In this document: positions 1 to 5,797 of the stretch, piece after piece
Layout of the letters: each line of letters begins with the position of its first letter
How positions within the stretch are numbered: position 1 is the stretch's first letter
Source: Hungateiclostridiaceae bacterium UBA3922
GTDB taxonomy: Bacteria > Bacillota > Clostridia > Acetivibrionales > DTU013
Assembly (NCBI GenBank): GCA_002386045.1
Contig: DGEQ01000155.1
Coordinates: 1-15,114, forward strand
Length of the DNA stretch: 15,114 nucleotides
Direction: 5' to 3'
Notes under the pieces: model-generated
The model's input: only the letters and a program-made list of their open reading frames with translations
What the model was told of the DNA's origin: nothing
Databases searched by the model: none
Position numbers and translations under genes: made by a program

Positions 1-321
1 CATCACTGCCATGTGCTTCTTGTCAAGCCCGAGGATGCTGTAGAGCCCAAGTTCCTTTTTCCTGCGCCTTATCAGGAAGCTGTTTGTGTAAACGATGAAG
101 GGCAGCAGTATCAGTCCGAGCAGTATCAGCCCGATCTGCATGAGTACGAGGGCATAGTTGCTCCGGGGCAGCGTGCGCATGATATCATTGGAAACGATAG
201 ATGAAAATACAAAGAAAACGAATACCGAGAAACTGCCGGCCATGATGTAAGGGAAGTAGGTCGTGCCGTTTTTGCGGATGCCCATCAGGGACAGTCTGGG
301 CAGCAATACCAGTTTATTCAT
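1..321 (-). CDS. BceB/FtsX-like ABC transporter permease, N-terminal part (cut by window edge)
   Basis: The reverse strand reads 107 codons without a stop and runs off the window. The start is ATG after an AGGAGAGG ribosome binding site with 8 bases between; an earlier ATG lies only one base from that site and reads just MKNE before a stop. The N-terminus is a short basic stretch followed by a hydrophobic segment (about residues 22-44) and a second one (about 57-78). After that comes the cytoplasmic stretch RRRKKELGLYSILGLDKKHM. This layout, with the 'rrKkElGlysilGl' motif after TM2, is typical of FtsX-fold permeases of the BceB/VraG type, which work with an ATPase in sensing and resisting cell-wall peptide antibiotics. 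Family assignment is by recognition. The specific substrate is unknown. No ATPase gene precedes it, which is unusual because bceA normally comes first. Confidence 0.8.
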   Translation of the reverse strand, partial: MNKLVLLPRLSLMGIRKNGTTYFPYIMAGSFSVFVFFVFSSIVSNDIMRTLPRSNYALVLMQIGLILLGLILLPFIVYTNSFLIRRRKKELGLYSILGLDKKHMAVM

Positions 322-695
322 TTTTCATGCCTCTCCTGTCATCGGGATGATCGAGGCGCGGCAAGCTGCCCGTTGCCGAAAAAGATGCAGCTTCTGCCGT
401 ATAAAATGTTATCATTTGTGCCGGGAAAATTAAAGGCGTATGCCGCAAAAACGATATTAAGGCTGTACGGATATTGACATTGCCGCGCAACAGGCCGATG
501 ATAGTAATAGTAGCAGCCGGGACATGAGAAACTGCCGAAGGCAGCCCGGCCGGTCCGGAAATGAGGAGCAGCCTGGAAGCTGCACGGGTGGCATGAGGAT
601 CGTATGGCCCGGGAGCGATACGGGCTGCCGGGAAGGCTGCCGGAGATGGCGATACCGGCTTGAAGCGAAATTTAATGAAAGGGCGTGAAATACAT
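322..695. other. Divergent intergenic region between permease and esterase genes
   Basis: This stretch of 374 bases holds no convincing gene. The open frame that crosses it on the minus strand has no family resemblance and ends inside the start region of the permease gene. A TTGACA at 474-479 matches a -35 box, but the best -10 at 17 bases (GATGAT, 497-502) is poor. A bulged hairpin is visible: CCGGG (517-521) with CCCGG (545-549), enclosing CTGCC-GAA-GGCAG (532-544). A 12-base tandem pair begins with GGCTGCCGG at 623 and 635. None of these has an assigned role. Confidence 0.5.
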
Positions 696-2639
696 ATGGC
701 TTGCGGCAAACTGCGGCTTCCGCGCCTTATAGGCGACGGAATGGTGATACAGAGAGACCGGGCGGTGAAAATATGGGGATGGGCCGGTGCAGGTGATAAG
801 GTGACCGTTGGACTGATACGCGGGATGCGGGAAGACGCGCACGGAAGCGCGCCAGGAATACATGCCTGCCAGTCGCATGAATGCACTGCAGGCGCTGACG
901 GAAGGTGGGATGTCCTGTTGGAGCCGGTGGAGGCCGGAGGCCCCTATACCCTGCTGGTAAGTGCCGCCGGCGAAAGTGTGACCGTGACCGATATACTTGC
1001 CGGCGACGTCTGGCTGTGTTCCGGGCAGTCGAACATGCAGACGCCCATTTTAAGGCTGACGGAGATGTTCGGGAAGGAAATCGCAGAATCGTGCAGCAGC
1101 AGGATAAGGTATTTCCAGGTCCCTGAAAGGTATGATTTCAACAAAAAACATGACGACATGGAGGGCGGCAGTTGGGTCCGCTGCGACGAGCCTGAAAAAG
1201 TGATGCTTTTTTCCGCTGTGGCGTTCTTTTTTGCCGCGGAACTGCAAAGGAAATACGATATCCCCGTAGGGATCATCAATGCAAGCGTCGGAGGTTCCCC
1301 CATCGAAGCCTGGATGAGCGAGGAGTCGCTCTCAGACTGGCCGGACAGCCTTGAAGAACTGGCAAAGTGCAAGGATGACGCATACGTGGAAGATGCAAAA
1401 TCGAGAGAAATGGCTGCGATGAACCAGTGGTTCAGCCGGTTGGACAGCCTTGACGAAGGCCTCGGCAGCAACGGGGAGCCTTTATATGCCGGGGAGATCG
1501 ACACATCGGGCTGGGCCGATATCGATATCCCGACAAGTTGGGAAGATGCCGGGTTGAAGGATTTCTACGGCTCCGTATGGCTCAGGAAGACGTTCACCAT
1601 TGCCGCAGGGCAGGCAGGCAAAGAGGCGGTGCTGAGGCTCGGGACCATCATAGACAGCGACGTGGCGTATGTCAACGGGGTCCGGGTGGGTGCCGTCCCG
1701 TACCGCTACCCGCCGAGGAAATACATGATACCTGCAGGGCTGACGAAAGCTGGAGAAAACACGATAGCCGTAAGGGTGGTCAGCAATTCCGGCGACGGCG
1801 GCTTCGTCGAGGATAAGCCGTACCGGATCGAAGCCGGCGGAGAGGTCATCGACCTTACGGGGAGATGGAAGTACAGGATCGGTGCCAGGATGGCCGAACC
1901 GCTACCCGAAATGACATTTTTCAACTGGAAGCCTGCGGGGCTGTACAACGGCATGATCGCGCCGCTGCACGATTTCGTGATAAAAGGCGTGGCATGGTAC
2001 CAGGGTGAAGCGAACACGTTCGTGCCCGAAAGGTATTTCAGCCTGTTCAGTAAGATGGTCAGTGACTGGAGAAGGGCGTGGGTAAACGACCGTCTCCCGT
2101 TCCTGTATGTACAGCTCCACAACTGGCAGAGACCTGTGAACGAGCCGGGTGACAGCCAGTGGGCAAGGCTCAGGGAGCAGCAGCTCATAGCGCTGTCATT
2201 GCCGGGTACCGGCATGGCCTCGGCGATAGACGCAGGCGAATGGAACGATATACACCCGCTGGACAAGCTTACTGTCGCGAAAAGGCTTGCCCTGGCCGCA
2301 TACAGGGTTGCTTACGGCGAGGATATCATAGCTTCAGGCCCGATCTACAGGGATATGGTGAAAGAAGGGAACCGTATCAGGATAAGGTTCATGGAGCCCA
2401 CAGGCGGCCTGGTATCCGTCGACGGCAAGCCTCTCAGGCACTTTGCCGTGGCAGGGCCCGACCGGAGATTCGTTTGGGCTGACGCAAGGATAGAAGGTGA
2501 CACGGTCGTCGTATGGAACGACGATATAGATGATCCCGTGGCTGTGCGCTATGCGTGGGCGGACAACCCGGAAGGAGCGAACCTGTACAACAGTGCGGGA
2601 CTGCCCGCTTCACCGTTCAGGACGGATAGCTGGGACTGA
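696..2639 (+). CDS. Sialate O-acetylesterase-like SGNH hydrolase with an inserted jelly-roll domain
   Basis: The 647-residue product resembles sialate O-acetylesterases, which remove acetyl groups from sugars such as acetylated sialic acid or plant polysaccharide fragments. The N-terminal beta domain opens with LRLPRLIGDGMVIQRD. The catalytic block I is GQSNM with nucleophile Ser112. A beta-galactosidase-like sugar-binding insertion occupies about residues 268-398 and carries SVWLRKTFTI. The second half has VAWYQGEAN and ends the active site with D518-I-H520, the expected Asp/His pair. No signal peptide is visible, so the enzyme probably acts on imported oligosaccharides in the cytoplasm. About 15 extra residues, including two cysteines, sit in the N-terminal domain before GRWDV. 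The chosen ATG gives the usual family N-terminus and follows AAAGGG by 12 bases. In-frame starts also exist at 660 (TTG) and 675 (ATG). No sugar genes adjoin it, so the true substrate is open. Confidence 0.85.
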   Translation: MACGKLRLPRLIGDGMVIQRDRAVKIWGWAGAGDKVTVGLIRGMREDAHGSAPGIHACQSHECTAGADGRWDVLLEPVEAGGPYTLLVSAAGESVTVTDILAGDVWLCSGQSNMQTPILRLTEMFGKEIAESCSSRIRYFQVPERYDFNKKHDDMEGGSWVRCDEPEKVMLFSAVAFFFAAELQRKYDIPVGIINASVGGSPIEAWMSEESLSDWPDSLEELAKCKDDAYVEDAKSREMAAMNQWFSRLDSLDEGLGSNGEPLYAGEIDTSGWADIDIPTSWEDAGLKDFYGSVWLRKTFTIAAGQAGKEAVLRLGTIIDSDVAYVNGVRVGAVPYRYPPRKYMIPAGLTKAGENTIAVRVVSNSGDGGFVEDKPYRIEAGGEVIDLTGRWKYRIGARMAEPLPEMTFFNWKPAGLYNGMIAPLHDFVIKGVAWYQGEANTFVPERYFSLFSKMVSDWRRAWVNDRLPFLYVQLHNWQRPVNEPGDSQWARLREQQLIALSLPGTGMASAIDAGEWNDIHPLDKLTVAKRLALAAYRVAYGEDIIASGPIYRDMVKEGNRIRIRFMEPTGGLVSVDGKPLRHFAVAGPDRRFVWADARIEGDTVVVWNDDIDDPVAVRYAWADNPEGANLYNSAGLPASPFRTDSWD

Positions 2640-2722
2640 ACCGATGGCCGGGACGGGCATGACAGTCCCAGGTGCGGATCGAAATTGCTGCGGACCAGGA
2701 TAGAGGCGACAGACAGACCGGG

Positions 2723-3868
2723 TCACCGGACTTTATGGCCGTACTCGGCATCGATCGCCGCATATTCCCTTGCGACATCCTCCACCAGGTCATCCCATGA
2801 AATGCCCCATTTGGCCAGGTATCCGATGGGATCGACGTGGTTCGTGCCTCCCCAGTACATGGTCACATGGTAATGGCCCCAGAGCGTGCCGGTCCTGTCC
2901 GGTTTCGCCGGGGTCACCCCCAGTTGGTTGATGTACAGGTATTCGGCAGCCCTTCTTACGAGCTTCCGGTATGAAGCCTCGAAATCTTCCCGCGTATACT
3001 CATGGCACAGTTCCAGGTGGATGTACCTGTCGTTGGCTTCCTTGCCGGCTCCCCATGCCTTGTAATCAGGGTCGGCGACCTGTATTATCTCGTCTGCATC
3101 TATGAATTCGTGCACGAATGCGTTCTTCCAGTTGGATCTGACGAAGTTTGCCTCCATCCGTGCATTATCTCCCGGGTTATCGGTGTAATGTATGACGACG
3201 CCTTCATACCTGCCTACTCCCTTGAGGTACGGGGCTTTCGGCAGATTAGGCACGCGCTCGATCTTTACCCTGTACAGCGGCCTGATGCTGACGGGGGTGG
3301 CAGGTTCCGGATCACCGCCCCTGGAAGCGTGTTCTTCCTCGGCGATGAGCCTGTCTATCAGGGCCATCGTTTCCCTGTCGGCCACTCCGTGCGGCTCGAT
3401 ACCATAGTATTTCTGGAGCTGTATCAGCGCTGATTCGGTTATCGGACCGAAATGGCCGGTGGGGGAGACTTTCATATAACCCAGTATATTCAGCTTCTCC
3501 TGGAGTATCCTCACTTCGTTGCCTTTCGCGCCCTGTGCCAGGCCTGCGGGTTTCGGCTTTTCCATGGCCCTGAGCAGTTCATCCAGCTTGGCATGTGTCA
3601 GGGTCGCGACTATGCCCGTCGTCGGTATGTTGTACTTCTTCTGGAAATTCTTCACCGCCGCCAGCGTGATGTCGCCGAAGTACCCGGTGGGTTCGACGTT
3701 GAAAAAGCCCAGTTTCTTCAGGTTGGCCTGGAGGGTCCTGACAGCTTCGCTCCTCATGCCCTTTTTCAATACGGGCTTCGACGAAGCGAAAGCGCATGTG
3801 GAAGATGCCAGGAGCGAGAACAGGAGTACCATGCTTATTAAAATGGCTGATCTTTTGCGAACCTTCAT
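2723..3868 (-). CDS. Secreted N-acetylmuramoyl-L-alanine amidase with two peptidoglycan-binding domains
   Basis: The 381-residue product begins with a classic signal peptide: KVRKR, a hydrophobic core, and an AFA cleavage motif near residue 28. Two PG_binding_1 repeats follow, at about residues 36-100 and 112-175. Each has the pattern 'G..g..V..LQ..L..LGf......G.fg..T..Al..fQ...gi...G'. The catalytic Amidase_2 (PGRP-like) domain spans about 222-352. It starts with GVVIHYTD (presumed zinc ligand H227) and contains AFVHEFI, WGHYHVT (H332) and HVDPIGYL (D346 as the presumed third ligand). Such enzymes cut the bond between muramic acid and the stem peptide outside the cell. The start is the first Met, just before the basic n-region; the upstream GGGGG is a weak ribosome binding site. 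It ends 83 bases from the convergent esterase gene, with no clear terminator between them. It could serve in growth, division or sporulation; the sequence does not say which. Confidence 0.9.
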   Translation of the reverse strand: MKVRKRSAILISMVLLFSLLASSTCAFASSKPVLKKGMRSEAVRTLQANLKKLGFFNVEPTGYFGDITLAAVKNFQKKYNIPTTGIVATLTHAKLDELLRAMEKPKPAGLAQGAKGNEVRILQEKLNILGYMKVSPTGHFGPITESALIQLQKYYGIEPHGVADRETMALIDRLIAEEEHASRGGDPEPATPVSIRPLYRVKIERVPNLPKAPYLKGVGRYEGVVIHYTDNPGDNARMEANFVRSNWKNAFVHEFIDADEIIQVADPDYKAWGAGKEANDRYIHLELCHEYTREDFEASYRKLVRRAAEYLYINQLGVTPAKPDRTGTLWGHYHVTMYWGGTNHVDPIGYLAKWGISWDDLVEDVAREYAAIDAEYGHKVR

Positions 3869-3926
3869 TGGATAAAACCCCCAAAATCAGATGAAACAAA
3901 GTGATTTTCCGACAAAATCCCCGACT

Positions 3927-3955
3927 ATACTACAATATTACCATATTTTTGCCAG
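3927..3955 (-). promoter_or_regulatory. Tentative promoter for the amidase gene
   Basis: On the reverse strand CTGGCA (3955-3950) and TAGTAT (3932-3927) are 17 bases apart. Each matches four of six bases of the sigma-A consensus. TATAGT at 3929-3924 is an alternative -10. The stretch is AT-rich compared with the flanking genes and lies about 60 bases upstream of the amidase start. Confidence 0.25.
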
Positions 3956-4043
3956 TTTTAAAACCCCTGATTTGAGCGAGGTTGGAGGAAGGCACCACGG
4001 CTGTGGTCAGGGAAAATCGAAAAGCGTTTAAAAAATTTACGAT

Positions 4044-4073
4044 TTGTTCATAATTTTACTGTCCGGTTATGAT
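4044..4073 (+). promoter_or_regulatory. Probable sigma-A promoter for the M23 peptidase gene
   Basis: TTGTTC (4044-4049) and TATGAT (4068-4073) lie 18 bases apart in an AT-rich stretch, about 45 bases before the start codon. The transcript would carry the hexa-U-loop hairpin at 4086-4103 in its leader. Confidence 0.45.
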
Positions 4074-4085
4074 ATAAATTTAAGA

Positions 4086-4103
4086 GGTCTGTTTTTTCGG
4101 ACC
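4086..4103 (+). promoter_or_regulatory. Hairpin with a six-U loop in the M23 gene leader
   Basis: GGTCTG and CGGACC form a 6-bp stem (one G-U pair) around a loop of exactly six T. It lies between the predicted promoter and the ribosome binding site (AGGA at 4111). No T run follows the stem, so it is not an intrinsic terminator. It could stabilise the 5' end of the mRNA or bind a protein; no role is established. Confidence 0.35.
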
Positions 4104-4119
4104 GAACTGCAGGAAACTG

Positions 4120-5505
4120 ATGCAGAAATCGGACATCGCTGAAATGGACGGTACTGGTATGAAAAAGACTGACAAGAAGATACTGATGATGCTGACGGTG
4201 GCCATCACGACAGTAGTCGTCGTCGTGATGCTTGTGCGCTCGACGAAGGCTTTCGAAGTCTTCCTCGACGACAGGCCCGTTGGTATCGTGGACAGCCAGT
4301 CCACTTTCACAGATCTTTTGGAGAGTATCAGGAAAAGCGCCGAAATGCGTTATGGCACGGATGTGTTCGTTGCCAGCAGGATCGACTTTAAGGAGGTCTA
4401 CCTGCCCGACAGCGGCAGGATCCTGGATGCGGCATCCGAGCAGTCGGTATCGCAGGTCAGGGACAGTGTGCTGTTGGAAGCTAAGGTGTTCGCGATAAAT
4501 GTTGACGGCGAAGACATCGCCTGCTTCCGTGACAGGGCTTCGGCCGAGCAGGTCCTCGAAAGGATAAAGGCTCCGTACCTGCAGGATGCCGAAAGCGGAG
4601 CAGTCACCGGTTTCGTTGAGACTGTCTGCATAAAGGAGAGGGTCGTCCGGGAAAGCGAACTTACGGAACTGAGTGACCCGGATGAAGTATACGATGACCT
4701 GATGCAGGAGAATGAAACGATAAAGAAGTACATAGTGCAGAAAGGCGACACGGTCAGCGAGATCGCCGAAAGGCTCGGCGTCAGCATAAAAGATATAGAA
4801 AAGGCGAATCCAGGCATTGACATAGACAGGATCTCCATCGGCCAGGAACTGAACCTTTCGGTCCCAAGGTACCGGATCAATGTCATGCAGACCAGGACCA
4901 CGGTTTACGAGGCTCCCGCCGCATATTCCGTCGAATACGAGGAGACCGATGAACTTTACAGGGGAGAAACCAGGGTCAAGGTAGAGGGCGAGGAAGGCAC
5001 GAAACTGGTCAAGGCCTGCTACATAAGCATCAACGGATACCCGGAAGAAACCAGGATCCTGGATGAGACCATCATCAGGGAGCCCAAAAAGGCAATAGTG
5101 CTGAAAGGAACGAAGCCAAGGCCGCGGACGATGGCTTACGGCGAATTCTACTGGCCCAGCAGGGGCAGGATAACTTCGCGGTACGGGCCGAGATGGGGCG
5201 AAAAGCATTCGGGGGTAGACATAGCGGCACCCAAGGGCAGCCCGATCAAGGCTGCGGACGGCGGAGTGGTCAAATTTGCGGGCTGGAGCGGGAACTACGG
5301 CAGGCTCGTGATAATAAACCATGAGAACGGTTACACGACGTATTACGGCCACTGCAACACGATAAAGGTCAAGGTCGGTCAGAGGGTCGCCAGGGGCGAC
5401 GTGATAGCCACGGTAGGCGAGACCGGCAGGGCGACTGGACCACACCTGCATTTTGAGGTCCGGAAGAACGGCGTGCCCGTCAACCCGCTCAATTATATCA
5501 AATGA
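4120..5505 (+). CDS. Membrane-anchored LysM-G5-M23 peptidoglycan endopeptidase
   Basis: The 461-residue product has a type II signal anchor (about residues 20-39). An extracellular region of unclear fold follows (40-200), then a LysM domain (204-248, YIVQKGDTVSEIAERLGV), a G5 domain (about 255-332) and an M23 metallopeptidase domain (about 358-458). The zinc site is visible as H363 and D367 in KHSGVDIA and H444 in PHLHFEV; H411 in YYGHC is the expected catalytic His. LysM and G5 bind peptidoglycan sugars, and M23 (LytM/DD-endopeptidase type) cuts peptide cross-links, so it works at the cell wall facing outward. The start at 4120 has AGGA five bases upstream. Met codons at 4144 and 4159 lack a ribosome binding site. 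It is transcribed away from the amidase gene across a shared 251-base region and ends at a strong terminator, so it is probably monocistronic. Related clostridial proteins are often annotated as peptidase M23 with LysM and G5. Confidence 0.92.
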   Translation: MQKSDIAEMDGTGMKKTDKKILMMLTVAITTVVVVVMLVRSTKAFEVFLDDRPVGIVDSQSTFTDLLESIRKSAEMRYGTDVFVASRIDFKEVYLPDSGRILDAASEQSVSQVRDSVLLEAKVFAINVDGEDIACFRDRASAEQVLERIKAPYLQDAESGAVTGFVETVCIKERVVRESELTELSDPDEVYDDLMQENETIKKYIVQKGDTVSEIAERLGVSIKDIEKANPGIDIDRISIGQELNLSVPRYRINVMQTRTTVYEAPAAYSVEYEETDELYRGETRVKVEGEEGTKLVKACYISINGYPEETRILDETIIREPKKAIVLKGTKPRPRTMAYGEFYWPSRGRITSRYGPRWGEKHSGVDIAAPKGSPIKAADGGVVKFAGWSGNYGRLVIINHENGYTTYYGHCNTIKVKVGQRVARGDVIATVGETGRATGPHLHFEVRKNGVPVNPLNYIK

Positions 5506-5525
5506 TTAACCAGTCGGACATATAT

Positions 5526-5571
5526 GCCTTCCTGACGTGTGACAGCGGACGCGCACGGCAGGGAGGTTTTT
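5526..5571 (+). terminator. Intrinsic terminator after the M23 peptidase gene
   Basis: CCTTCCTG (5527-5534) pairs with CAGGGAGG (5559-5566). Inside, CGTGTG (5536-5541) pairs with CGCACG (5552-5557), with one A-G mismatch between the helices and a 10-base loop. Five T follow directly. It lies 21 bases after the stop codon. Confidence 0.8.
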
Positions 5572-5797
5572 GATGGCCGCCGCATGATATGCACAGCCGG
5601 CGGAGGAATACGGAGCGGAACCGGACGGGATGTTTCACTGGCGCGGCTGATGGGTATGTTAAACTTAAAAGTATGGGGACGGTTCCCTGGCCGGAAGTCA
5701 TTTTCCTAAGCGATACGTGGATGCGGACGCATGTCCGCGGATGAGGTGCGAAAACCGGCTCCGGGCCGGGGGTCCGTTCTGTGAGGTACATCGGGGA

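Noticed and set aside
13..204. 63-codon plus-strand frame at the window start
   Set aside because: It is antisense to the permease gene, whose membrane segments and motif are clear.
314..886. 190-codon minus-strand frame covering the 322-660 gap
   Set aside because: Half of it is antisense to the esterase gene. The rest has no family resemblance and overlaps the permease start signal by a few bases.
2650..2669. GGGAC/GTCCC inverted repeat after the esterase gene as a terminator
   Set aside because: Only a 5-bp stem with a 10-base loop and no T run on either strand.
4048..5451. 467-codon open frame on the minus strand opposite the M23 gene
   Set aside because: It mirrors a gene with clear catalytic motifs, has no recognisable domain and has a composition typical of an antisense shadow in GC-biased DNA.
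5717..5797. Upstream GTG start for copA
   Set aside because: The added 27 residues do not resemble the family, include a GC-rich palindrome (5723-5738), and the ATG at 5798 has a suitable ribosome binding site.
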